Shown here: one piece after another, positions 30,629-42,129 of the stretch | How the letters are laid out: each line of letters begins with the position of its first letter | How positions within the stretch are numbered: position 1 is the stretch's first letter | Source: Pocillopora verrucosa | Taxonomy: Eukaryota > Cnidaria > Anthozoa > Scleractinia > Pocilloporidae | NCBI RefSeq assembly: GCF_036669915.1 | Contig: NC_089319.1 | Span: forward strand, 1,768,582 to 1,832,581 | Direction of reading: 5' to 3' | Length of the DNA stretch: 64,000 nucleotides | Notes under the pieces: model-generated | What the model saw: the letters and a program-made list of their open reading frames with translations, nothing else | The model's database searches: none | What the model was told of the DNA's origin: nothing | Translations under genes and position numbers: made by a program

Positions 30629-33509
30629 TCCTGTGCGAGCTTGTAATCTATGGGTTTATCTTGTCTTCTCTACCGCCAGTGACAAATGCCTCCACCGTGA
30701 AACAAATAATAACCTGTGAAGAAATCAGTTTCGTGAACGCGATTGAGCAAAATTAATCAATAAAATCAAATAATCTCGAGTTTCAAAGCTTCAAGTACGG
30801 TTCTAAAATTGAATTTTAGTGAACTGATAGCACCATTGATGACTTCATAGCGAAGCGAAGATCTTTAAAAAAATACATCTCTGTACAATAGTCTGCGGGT
30901 CCATTTAGTGTGTGCTTCGGCAAAGAATCTTTAATTTATTGATTTGTCATATCTTTTTTTAGAGCCATTTATCCTTACTTCAATGCAAATATGTCTAGCC
31001 TTTCAGTCCTTAATTGTTTCACAGTTTCTTTTTGGTCGTTTTCCGGTTGCCAATTTATCACTGAAGTTTTAATTTCTTTTTCAGTCCTTCCTGCTGTTAC
31101 TAAAATTTCACTGCCAGTTCAGAATATTTCAGCTAAATCTATTTGCACCTTTCGAGTGCGCGCTATAGGTCAAGTTTTCAAAACCACACTTAAACTTACG
31201 ATAAGCTTTAGTCCTTAAGCTCTAAAATGACGCTTCGAATTAATTCTGTCAACCAGACTTAAGCCCTTCTCTGGTTCATGAATTTGCCACAGCAGCTAAG
31301 CCTGAGAAGGAAATAAAGATCACTTAAGAACTTGTCACGGTGCCTTGATGCAGAGATAAACCATGACAGCCAAATCTCATCTCTTTTTCTACCGACGAAT
31401 CACTGGGCAAACAAATATAGAAAGTGGCAAATTGAGTCTTTGATAGGCAATATTCCTCAGTGTAAGGACTTATTGTTAGAATAAAACTCACACAGATTAT
31501 GATTGAATAAGGTATTTTTACAGAACACGGAAAGTGCACTGTGTATTGCGGAAGCTTTTAATGTAATTGACTCGACAATACCCTTTCTATATTTGATTAA
31601 TTTAAATACAAATCCTGGAGCAAAGGTGTAATTAATCGTCTTCATATGACTTGACCTATTCAAGACACGAAAAAAACTTGGGTACTGGCGACATGAATTT
31701 GCAAGATGCACAAAGTACATAAAGGACGGTGTACTTTGAACTTTGAGCGAAGAAAATTTTGATCAAAAAACTTTTCACAATTTAAGGTGTTCAATTTTCC
31801 TCCAATTATCGCCTTCTAGATGGCTGTCTCAGAACTTCTATCCAAAGGAATTTTTATCATGATTTTACCTACTGCAGTTCTTCTTAAATAATCTTGGTCT
31901 AGTGTTGCCGGGAAAATTAAAAGTTCGCCTCGCCTTTTTAATTTCGTTTAAATTTGGGAATCAATTTCGCAGATAAATCTATCATGACGCCTTCTACTTC
32001 AGATAAATGAATATTTCATGCCTATGACAAATCGAGTTCTGGTGCTCTAATTGGGTTTGTGAAAAAAGATTTAACCTTTTCTTTTCCTCAAAATTACGAA
32101 ATCATTTTAAATAGATACTCCGTCTTGACTTTTTACACTACCGGCTGTCACATCACGCAGAACTCGGTCAATTCTAATTACATTTATTTAAATTTGTCCC
32201 TAAGGCTAAGATAGTAATTCAGCATCCCCAATATGAAAACAAAGTGCCAAAGCCCTGTTGCTGAGGGCGATATCTTTCATACAAGTTTTTCCTTTAAGTT
32301 TTGGTAATTTCTCTCAATTCGTTGAACATAGAAAAAGAGGCTGCAACATCTCAAAATATACAGAAATCCAATTAAAATCCCAACAAAAATTGAAACCGTA
32401 GATGTGTTCTGAAAAAGACGTGATTCTTTTTTTTTCAGATTTAAATTAAAAAGGGGGAAGAAAAATCCTGAATGTTCGAGAATATACAGCTTTCCTCTAA
32501 GCGCACCACGCATTTAGCTTTAATATTCATAACCCTACGTGCTTTCTTAATTTTGTATTGCTTTAGCGTTTAATAAAATTATCATTCGGCCAAATTGCCG
32601 ATGAATGTACGCAAAAAATTATTCATTATTCTATCCAGTTCGTCCCTGAACTTTTCCAAATATTTTCGTTCAGAAAATGCCTAGGTTTTTTCTAACACCA
32701 TGAAATTTCGGAAGAGGGTATCGATTTTTCAATAGGTTGTGGAACTCTTAATAATCACTTTAATTGATACGCTGATAACTAGATTCTAATCGTAATAGCC
32801 GGTGATTCAAAATTAATACCAGCCTCTTGGAAACAAAATAAATATTCAGCATGCTAGCAATTCAAAGAAGGTTGCTTCCGTTAACGAACTGAAATACAAC
32901 GCGAAGTAGATCTTCTTTCACCCATTCAGGAGAACTCATTCTTTTGTTTTATAGCTAATGGTAAATTTAATTTCAATCAGTGTGAAATAAGCTGCATTAA
33001 TCAACCATCGGTGAAATTTCCTTATTGTTCTTAGAATTCGTGAAGATTTCAATTTCTGTTACAAATACTGCAGCTGTCCAACCCCTCAATTTTGAAAATT
33101 CGAAATCACTTCACCAAAATGAACGCTAGTGATCCAGGGTTAAGCAAAACTTGAAAGCATCAAACATGCCAAAAAATTGTGGGTGGTAGTTTTTTTTGGA
33201 AAAATGTAATATCATCAAACCAAATTACATTTTGAAGAAAAACCTTTTAGAGAGTCAAAACTCCAGGGGGTTTGAGAAGGCTTCATCTACTTTTCTATCC
33301 AGTTCAATTTAAAACTCTTGTGACCTTGTATCTCCCATGAAGTGATTGTAATACTTGCTTCTATGCACTGTAAATGTCCTTGAAAATTACTCAAGGGAAT
33401 TTGGTAATACATAAAGACACCAACCTGTGACTGTTGTATCATATGCCTATTCTCTGGTGTTAAAAGAGGCCACACCTCAATCACTTCATAACCTCTCAGG
33501 GTAGGAGAG
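30629..33509. other. Intergenic stretch with no recognisable gene
   Basis: About 2.9 kb of AT-rich sequence. Open frames are under 90 codons with no family resemblance. The part adjoining 30629 presumably contains the promoter of the minus-strand receptor. Confidence 0.45.
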
Positions 33510-33724
33510 GTAACCCTTTACACCCTTACATCAGTATGCATATTCATCATACCATTCTGTGTATGTTGATTGTAAGGTGCTGACAAGGAAAATTTGTTAA
33601 CAATCAGGAGCTACTTTAGTAGGCGATCGTGTCCTTCATTCTTGTGACTTTAATGTGTGATTCAGGGCTGATATTGTAAGGAGAAATTAGATGTTAGTCA
33701 CTCTTACAGGGCCAAAGGGTTAAC
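33510..33724. mobile_element. Short TIR (MITE-like) element, about 215 bp
   Basis: The left end reads GTAACCCTTTACACCCTTAC and the right end, reverse-complemented, GTTAACCCTTTGGCCCTGTA, an imperfect inverted repeat built on the same AACCCTTT core as the 14602-14812 element. The interior is non-coding. A degraded relative lies at about 2476-2572. Confidence 0.6.
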
Positions 33725-34137
33725 AAAACTTTAAAACAGTTTTACAAATTACAGTGATATCACTGAATACTACAAAGTATTGCTATATCTTACTTCCTCT
33801 CAAGTAATAGCTTTTGCCAAGCTCAAAGAGGAGCATTTGCTTTTGTATTTGTTTTTCTGGTGGGGGAAACATCTATTTGTTTGAAGGTTGCACAACTCTT
33901 ATTTGAGAAGAGCTTAGCTTTTGTTCATAAAAATCCATATCCCTTACACACTGAAGGCACCGATTAAATACCTTATTTTCTAAGGTTAACATATTGTCTC
34001 ATTTTTATTTTTGTTGTTATATTTCATTGTCTCAACAATATTTCTCCCCTAACTATACTGGATCTACCAGCACACTGGAGAATCATTTAAATAAGCAATA
34101 TTTCTTTTGAAAGATGTTTAGTAACATGCAGCAAGTT

Positions 34138-34250
34138 TTCGAGTGGAGGGGGGGGCTATTTTTGGCTCTGTTATTTTTGTTAAACAACTTTTTGTTTAAT
34201 TTAAAAGAGTGGGGGGGCTACAGTCCCCCAGCCCCTCCTCCTGCATGGTT
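34138..34250. repeat. G-rich/C-rich low-complexity patch
   Basis: A G run at about 34147-34156, a second at about 34209-34217, then a C-rich complement (CCCCCAGCCCCTCCTCC). The complementary runs could form a stem in RNA. No coding or known regulatory role is seen. Confidence 0.5.
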
Positions 34251-34317
34251 CCTGCATAGTACTATTACAGTTTTTAGACACTGATGACGAATCATATTGT
34301 AATACTATATACATTGA

Positions 34318-35749
34318 TTAGTCGCATGATCCATCTTTCCACCCATCAAGCCATCGCTCATCAACCTTTGAACAGTCAAATTCTTTTTTTCCAAGCCTCC
34401 TGTTTACTTCATTGTGCATATGGCACATCCACTGACAAAAACTGTATCTGTTGCTTGTGTCAGGGGGGTGAGTTTGTAACCTAAATAAAAAAAAAAAAAA
34501 AGAAAAAGAATAAAATAAATAAATAAAGATAAACAGTACACAATTTTCAGTAAAATGAAAAATCCAATGCTTGTATGGCTGCACTATGACAAATTTACCT
34601 TTCTCTAAGATGTGAAGCACAGTCTTCACAAGGATAAAATTTGGAAAATATTTTTACAAAACTAGCCATGTCATTTTGTTGTTGTTGGGAAGGATTGTCT
34701 GGATAATAAGCAGCCATTGTATGAAGAAAGTTCCATGTTGATCGGCCAAGCTCTTGCCTATCGAGGGGACACTCTACACTGGATTCATCCCGAGATGCTG
34801 AGTCATGGCTTTGAGATGAGTTCTTGTTATTACTCTGGTAAAAAAAAAATAATAAATAAATAAAAAAATTCAACTTGTAAGAAGAGATAATTTCATAATA
34901 CTAGAAAGTGAAAATGGTAGAAAAGGAAATTTATAAGGAGAGAAGTTAAAAAGGAAAGGAAGACAGGGGAGGGGTGACAGGAAAGATATGGGGGGGGATG
35001 AAGAAGAGAGAGGAGTGTCTAGGGAAGAATGAAACCAGAAAGGATGTCAGGAGGAGGGGGGGGGGGAAACAAGAGGTTGTCATTCAACTCTACACTCTGA
35101 CCACAAAGACCATAAGAGGCCTTAAAACAACAAGTTGGAGGTGTTATACTACTGCATTTAGCTCGAGTAGCACGGAAAGGGAAAAACACTGATCAATGTA
35201 GTCAGGCATCTTAGCAGGTGTCTTAACAGTGTCTCATTGATAGTTACGATTATGCTTGACTGAATATTAGCTGTTCACTATCCCTGGAAAGGTTAATGAG
35301 CAACCGACGGCTATTTGAGTGGAGCCGTAATTTCTTACCAAAATCGAAAGTCACCTATACCGGTAGCTATGCATGCGCTCGCATAATACTGTGGAAACGC
35401 TTTTGGTGATTTGAAATAGCTTCTGATGAGAATTGGGTTAAAAACTAAAATTAAGGGATTACTCTAGATTTCTGAGAAGAACTAAACCTAAAATTTGGGA
35501 CAAACGAATAAAATTTGTGCATGTGTAATGATGATGTAACCCGGGTGATGTAACATATTTCTCCTTCACATGATGATGATGTTCTTCTTTCAAATATGTT
35601 ATAGCTCTGATTCTTTTGATTTTGTAATGATCTAAAGACCTTACCATAGTACTTTTGTTTCTATTCCCTTGATTCATCCATGACTTGAAATCTCTACATG
35701 CACGACAGGGCTTTTTACGATGCAGAGGAGACATGTCTTCGTCTGCCAT
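34318..35749 (-). CDS. GFER: FAD-linked sulfhydryl oxidase ALR/Erv1, complete, 3 exons, 167 aa
   Basis: Reoxidises Mia40 in the mitochondrial intermembrane-space disulphide relay, using FAD. Minus-strand exons: 35749-35645, 34834-34599 and 34480-34318. Introns are GT/AG, and 504 nt end in TAA. The N-terminal CRAC (C15-C18) is the shuttle disulphide. The catalytic core carries [19 protein letters not shown], then [10 protein letters not shown] with C104-C107 as the redox pair, [15 protein letters not shown] as the FAD-binding helix (CxxxHNxVN), and [10 protein letters not shown] with GSCD at the end providing the structural disulphide. All expected cysteines are present. A degraded duplicate lies at 51591-53272, so this is the only working copy in the window. 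Confidence 0.95.
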
Positions 35750-37819
35750 CTTGACGGGGAATAATCAATACGTCATGTAAGAGCACATGACACAGCACTA
35801 ACGAACAATTTGTGCGCCCGCGTTCCTTAGTACTGGGCAAACGGTAACAAAGGGCGGCTCCGACAGATCTTTGAGTTAGCTTTATGCCTTCCAATAATCA
35901 TTATCCTTATTTTCTTCTTGGGGTTTACCTAACGCTATTAAAACCCACAAAATGTTAGGCTTTCAGTCGTATCACCGCGGTCTCTTGGTATCTCGTTGCT
36001 CCACGACCTTGTTTACGTGAAGCTAACGAAGTAAGTAACCAACATGTCACAGCCTTCATCCACAAATGCCCTTTTATCCTTCTTTTCTCGAGAGTTAAGC
36101 CGACTTTTACACGCATGCCATTGTGGACGTTAGCCGACGTCAATTTCTCAGATTTGCATGACGACGCTATTTACGTACATCACGGTAATTGCGTAGTTTC
36201 ACTTTCTACGGATAAATTATACGCGTGTGTGCACGTTATGTATCGGTAGCAAAAGTGGGGCCAAGATATATAGATGTAAGTTATCTTCACACTCCCAAAT
36301 TATATTTTAACCCTAGCCCAGTCGGATCTTCATTGTTGCGTAATTCCATCTACATGCGTCAGCGGCCATTTGTTTTTGATCTTCCTCACCTGAACAAAGG
36401 AGAGAGTACCCACATTAAAGATATATTTCCGTAATTGATCTCTGCATAGTTCATCTTATCATATTTCGCTAAATGAACTAAATATGCAAAAGTGAGATTT
36501 ATATAATGTAGATACGTGAGACGCGTCTGTGGAAAGAACGGGAGTAATTTTTGTCCAAAAATAATTCAAGGTGTTTCGTGCACCATTGCATTCTATTTTT
36601 CGCGCTTTAAACACTGCCGCACGATGATGTTTACGGCAGTGAAGCTCAGCCTTAAGTGTGTCTGAAAATTCTAAGAAATTTGATATATCACGGGCGACTC
36701 AATGTGGCAGCAATTTCTCCTCAGTAAAATATTAGTCAGTAATACACCTTCTCATAAAACTTCCGTCGTTTCTGCAATAACTTTTATGGTGAACTTAAAA
36801 CTGTTGACATGGTAAATGATTCAATTGTTTCCCAACACTTAAACGCAGGATAAACTCGCCAATTTTTTTCTAGAATGAAATTGACACCCGGTAAGCATCA
36901 TTTTTACCACTGCCTAAATAGAGCGGGCAGAAGTCACTTATTTGTATGAAAAATCTAATGATTAAAATATTTTAAAAGAGATTTGACGCAAACATTTGAA
37001 TAATAACCGAGATAAACACTTTCCACATTACGAATTAAATAGACTTTCTATTGTCTGTACACCAGCAGCTGCTGCGACAGGCAGACGCAACAACCATTTA
37101 AGTTCGAAAGTGATATGCATCGGCAACCTAATTAAGGGATATTTTATAAATGGGCGGTCTGTGTACGTATACATAATTTCGATCTTCTTCTCGCTGGAGG
37201 ATACGTAATAAAACGACAGCGTTTGTAAGTGAAAAAAGCAATACATGTATTTTTTTTCGCGCAAGCCGGTTTAACCAAATTAATTTACCCAAAATAAAGA
37301 GAATATTTAATTAATTTTAATTTTTTCACAAATATTCGTTTTGTGTGAATATGATTCACGCGCGACATTTTTGGCCGACTTCCTGCGGCAACCATTGTGA
37401 AGATTTACACAAACTAGCAACGAACTGAAAAGGCGGAAAAAAACTTTGGACTCACTATGTCTTAAAAGCCTGCATAACACAGTAAGAAGGTCAGCTTTCT
37501 CAAACATTGGAGATGCAAGGTTAGCTGTTGAGGAGTGTTTGGGTCTGGTGAATAGCTAAGATAACAGAAAAATCTTTGCGTTCTGTAATCTACATCTACT
37601 TGTTATCATATCTACACTTCCTTATTCACAAATAGTATCGTTACCTGACTTGTTTCGCTACTTATTTTGTGGGCGTAGAACACATTGTAGTAATGGTATA
37701 CTCGTAAGTTTGTAAGCGTGGCTGCAGCACTGAAAACGTGACACTTGTACGGTGAATAAGTTCTGGGCAGAAACGATTCACAAAACGGACACATTGACCA
37801 CGATTCTTTAAGCCTCGCA
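35750..37819. other. Spacer between GFER and the first array receptor; duplicated, no gene seen
   Basis: The GFER promoter must lie just above 35749. The sequence is shared with 53273-55353, and its right part (from about 36640) also with 43390-44518 and 61300-62545. A 70-codon frame at 36996-37208 stays open in three of the four copies but has no ATG and is disrupted in the fourth, so I treat it as non-coding. Confidence 0.5.
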
Positions 37820-38747
37820 ATGAAGAAGAACCTGCAATGGTGGACCGAGGTTGCAGTTATCATAACACTATTCATCATAGGGCTTGTAGGAAACATACTT
37901 GTTCTTATCATAGTTAACGAGAGAAACGCTAGGAAGACAATTCATGGAACATTTGTTACAAGTCTCGCCATTGCAGATTTGGTTTTGCTGTGTCTGGATT
38001 CGCCTGTTTCTATTTTGCAACACTTCAGCCTTACGTCTGAAAAACATACAGCTGCAGAGTACATCTGACTGTTGTTACAACCGGATACAATGCAGGACTT
38101 TTCACCATCACTGTCATGGCGATCTATCCGTGCCATGTTGTAACAAATCCTTGGAGGCCAAAGCTAAAACGAAGAGGTGCAGTAATATGGGTGTCCTTCG
38201 TGTGGCTGGCAGCTTTTATTTTTGTTATTCCACTCATTGTTGTTGGTAAAATAACAAAAGATGGCAAATGTAAAGAAGATTGGCCTTCCCTTGCTCATCG
38301 CCAGGCATACACCGTCTCACTCCTCACAGCACAGTATATTTTACCGCTGCTGATAATAGCAATTTGCTACATACGAATATGGCTTTTTATGAGAAATCGA
38401 CCGGTGTTTCCGAGAAACAGCAATTATTCACTAACAGACGGATCCCGGGAGTAAAAATACAAGAGAGAGTGTGATAATACTGAAAACCGTAGCAGTAATT
38501 GTTGTTCTTGTTCTCGGTATTGTTGCTGCCAAATCAAGTCGCGTGGATGCTGTTGGATTTCAGAAATGTTTCCTATGAAGGGCTCTGGTTTGTTGCAGAC
38601 ATATTTTCAAGGCTCCATAGCTTTCTAAACCCAGTCGTTTATGGAGTGATGAATAAACAGTACCGTCGTAATTACGTCTCGTTTTTAACACGCGCCCTGT
38701 ATTACGGTTCACGTGTCACGTGTCGCGCAGGCGCCAACATAGGATGA
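37820..38747 (+). pseudogene. Family-1 GPCR pseudogene (array unit 1)
   Basis: Aligns end to end with the intact receptors at 44519 and 55354, opening MKKNLQWWTEVAVI. It is broken by a 2-nt insertion near 38040 (extra A residues in TCTGAAAAACATAC), a 1-nt loss near 38424, a further 1-nt loss with a TAA near 38453, and a 1-nt gain near 38505. The arginine of the TM3 switch is also changed: YRCH reads YPCH at about 38120. The three surviving frames are 37820-38068, 38116-38454 and 38499-38747. No intact receptor can be made from it. Confidence 0.93.
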
Positions 38748-38959
38748 AAGATACATAGTTTATTCACTATCGCTCAGAAACTAAAAAATTGAATTTCACG
38801 CTTATTAAAAAAGACGATATCAATAGTAGCATTAAAAAGAAGTATCAGTGGTATAAAGCAGTTTTTATGGAAATATGTTTGTACATCTGTACGGTGATAA
38901 ATAATATATTTCGATTAAATATAAAATTCTGACAAAATAATTTAGGCTTTAAGGGCATT

Positions 38960-39350
38960 AAAAGTGATAAAACTGTTAAGAAAGATTTCTGTCTTGAACA
39001 CGGGCTTAAACTTCTGTTTGTTTCTAAAGTTCAAAGTACTTGTGCTACGAACAGGAAGAAGGTCATGGAGCTCACACTGAAGAAGTTATTGAATAATTTA
39101 TAAAATAGTTCCTGACGGCGATCTGAAATTTATTTAAGTCTGATTCAGCCAATGCCTCATTCTATGAGCAAAAGGGAAAGATGATGCGAATTGCTCGCTT
39201 TTGTTCTCCTTCATTCTCGTTGGAAAGGTGCGTGGGGAGACAAGACATGCATACTCTGTGATCGGTCAAATACAAGTGCAGAAAAACTGCTCTAACTCAC
39301 GGGTACCCAGACCAGATCGTTTAAGTTATGTCACATTAATGATTTATGCC
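38960..39350 (-). mobile_element. LINE reverse-transcriptase remnant (array unit 1)
   Basis: Minus-strand homologue of the remnants at 45650-46040 and 56510-56890. It lies downstream of the family-1 gene and is degraded by frameshifts. Its presence in every array unit shows it was inserted before the array was amplified. Confidence 0.6.
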
Positions 39351-39637
39351 ACTGGGGAGTCACGCGTCTTTTGCACTCGTCTCACGTCACTGATGTCACC
39401 AAAAAGAGAAAAAGAAGAAACAAGAATCTAACAGCTGAGTGATCTCGTCATAGAGATAATATGCATTCACAGGGGCTATAATTCAAGGTGACAGAAACAC
39501 ACAAGCCTTTTTAAAATCCTGGAAAGAAAATAGCTGGCTATTTGCAGGATCAATTTATATCGGAAACAATAGCAGAAGTAAAAAGACTTTTTACAGAAGA
39601 AGTGCAGTTCTAAAGAAGTAGAGGTTAAGATTCATTT

Positions 39638-39833
39638 TGTAGACTACAAGCAGTCCGATCTTTTCGGCGAAGTCCGTCGCGCGAGGAAAAAAATCTGTGA
39701 AAAGAAAATGATTTTAGTGCGCCACGGAACTCTAGAAGTGAGGTACGCAGACATCAATCATTTTTTCCACTGATTATTTCCCTTTACTTGCGCGATGGAC
39801 TTCGGCGAAAAGGAGAGACTGCTCGTTGTCTAT
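39638..39833. mobile_element. TIR element, about 190 bp (array unit 1)
   Basis: Left end TGTAGACTACAAGCAGTC is followed by GATCTTTTCGGCGAAGTCC. The right end, reverse-complemented, reads AGACAACGAGCAGTC and then CTTTTCGCCGAAGTCC. Arms extend about 45 bp with a few mismatches around a non-coding core. Copies lie at 46381-46580 and, lacking the left arm, at about 56930-57090. Confidence 0.7.
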
Positions 39834-41071
39834 TCCTGCTCAAACCTGATTGAAAACTTTGCACGACTTGTATATTATTTGTAACGATCACTCGAAGCTC
39901 TAATCTTTGACATAAGCACCATCATGGTATTAACTTGTTCATAATCCAAAAGCAATGCAATACCGTTCTCTAATCTATTTATTAGTGTGCGCTCGTCTGG
40001 CTCAGCAAATTTAGACAAGAATATATATGAGAACTTAATTGTCAACCTTCTTGTCTTATATCTTAAATGTACATAATGTTTGTTGAGTTAAATCTGGTTT
40101 CAATATGAGTTATTTCTTTAACTTTCCAAATAAAATTAACTCATTGATTCGTATATTTCAGTTACATCTGTTGATAAGGGCTAAATTTTGAAGATATTAT
40201 TTTCAACCGAAGTGTTAACAAAAATCTAAATGAACGCAAATTGTAACTACGTTACAATCACTTTATATAAATATTCCTTAGAGTTCAATATTGAAGCCTT
40301 GATTTCCTGTTTCATAATAAAATGGCGCATCGGTGAAGAGGAGTGGGATTTATAATAAATTGTCTTAACGCCCGGATATGGATTGATTCTCTAAAATGGA
40401 AAAGCGGGGCTATACGACTCAATTAAATACAAAGGGCTCAGGAGTTCTCCGGTATAAACTGATGAATGATTCATTCATTTTTCTTTTCAATATCTTTTCA
40501 TGAACTAATCTTACTTCGTTACAAAAGCTATTACCTTTCGCCTTAGTCTCCCTGCCGACAGGCATCTAATTTTTTCTTGGTTGACATTTTTTTAAAACAA
40601 GTGTGAAACAAGAGATTAAGGAATAACTTTAAAAAAATCGTGTTCCCGACTGCCTGACCTTTAAACGTTGTCCTTAGCTCGGTGAAACTCAAATTAGTCT
40701 CTTATATCTTAGTTTATTCCAATCATTTTACCCGACTCAGCGCTGTAAAGTCGAGTTCAAGTCCTCTTGAGGCCTATAAAAACTGTTTTTCGTAACATGA
40801 TCAGTCTTTCTATAATTTTTTTGATAAAAATCAAAGCCTATTGTAACTTATTACGTATGGTTAATGAGACACCGTTCTTAAAATAGCTGCGCAGTATGAC
40901 TTTGAATTAAATTTAGACTCTGGAATATGTCACTGGGAGGATACTTGTTTCAGGACGACTTCTCTTAGTTTATGAACTAAGTTTTACTCTTTCCCTTTAG
41001 ATTTTTTCAGGTGAAAAAACCATCTTCAATTCTTCAAGAGCCTCACGGTTTCTTCCAGTGTATCCGAAATT
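39834..41071. other. Spacer between convergent receptors (unit 1)
   Basis: AT-rich and non-coding. Homologous sequence lies at 46580-47846 and 57090-58337. Nothing beyond the shared array sequence is seen. Confidence 0.5.
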
Positions 41072-42019
41072 CTAGGCGGGTCCTACAGTTGCAGTTCGCC
41101 ACATCAAATATGGAGAAAGCAAAAGTACCTTGACACATCTCCTAAACTGTCTGCTCTGAAAACAGTAGATGATCGGATTAACAGCTGAGTTTAAAGTTGC
41201 TAGGACAACGGTTGTCGTGTGAACTATGTCGCCTTGAGAGTTTAACCCATAGAAACCAAGAACATAGGCAATGAGACAAGGAAGCCAACATACTGCGCAA
41301 ACAACTGTCACGGTCAAGACCATTTTCGTGACACGCTTGCGTGACTTGATGACGGCGCGCTGTGATTGGTCTACCGGTTGCGAACTTGTGACCCAGAGTT
41401 TAAAACCACTCGACTGTAACGAAGCGTCATAACAGACAACGGTAAAATTCCGACTACAATGCGCCATCCAAGGCTATAAGCATTCAAATACCAACCAGAG
41501 GGCCAATCCTCGAGGCAAAAATCTAAATCCTCGTTGTATTTCACCAACACATATAGAGGAAGATCCAAAAGGATTGAAAACAGCCAACAGGCAGGTATGA
41601 TGAATTTGAGTTTGGCCTTTGTGATACGTTTTTTTTCTCGTCGTGTGGGTACAACACCGCAAAATATCTTTCAACTGCAACAGCAATCAGTGATACCACC
41701 GAGACCACGCCCCGGTCCATAACAGGTTCCCTCCGGTTAGGAACTTGCAGAGGTCTTCCCCTGTGTGCCCCGTCGGTATTGTTACGTGTGAATTAGGATA
41801 TACCGAGGGATCACAAATATAGCTACCACCATATCGGCGCAGGCGAGATTCACCAACAAATAATTCATGGCGCTTCTCATTAGCCGTTTTCGCCGGACAA
41901 CAAGACAGACCAGAGAGTTACTGACAAGGCTGACTAGCACAAGAAAGCGAAAAGCCACACGAAGGCTGATTTCCGCCGCTTTCTGTGTCAGTGAAAGCGA
42001 CAATGGTGTTTTTTGAAAC
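41072..42019 (-). pseudogene. Family-2 class A GPCR pseudogene A
   Basis: Aligns with the family-2 sequence at 58338-59956. The start codon is disrupted (ATG reads ATTG near 42004). Further lesions include a 2-nt gain in the poly-T near 41632, a 1-nt loss near 41400 and several changes near 41750-41790. Legible pieces include MNYLLVNLACADMVVAIFVI (TM2), SRKRVTKMVLTVTVVCAVCW with LPCLIAYVL (TM6) and NSAVNPIIYCFQSRQFRRC (TM7 and helix 8). The family motifs are canonical but the gene is dead. Stop TAG 41074-41072. Confidence 0.9.
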
Positions 42020-42129
42020 CAATACTTTGCTGAGCAAATCCGATCTGAAAAATAACAAGAAAATGAATGGTTAATAATGTTTTTTTGCCTTAGTGTGCAG
42101 AATAGACATTCTAGCGCTAAGTAAATCAT

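Noticed and set aside
35955-36143. Minus-strand frame of about 62 codons with a 73-codon counterpart at 53488-53709
   Set aside because: Recent duplicates stay open by chance; differences are mostly amino-acid changing and no family is recognised.
36996-37208. 70-codon plus-strand frame conserved at 54542-54754 and 61633-61845
   Set aside because: It starts without ATG in every copy, is broken in unit 2 (about 43740-43950), and the similarity is explained by the segmental duplication.
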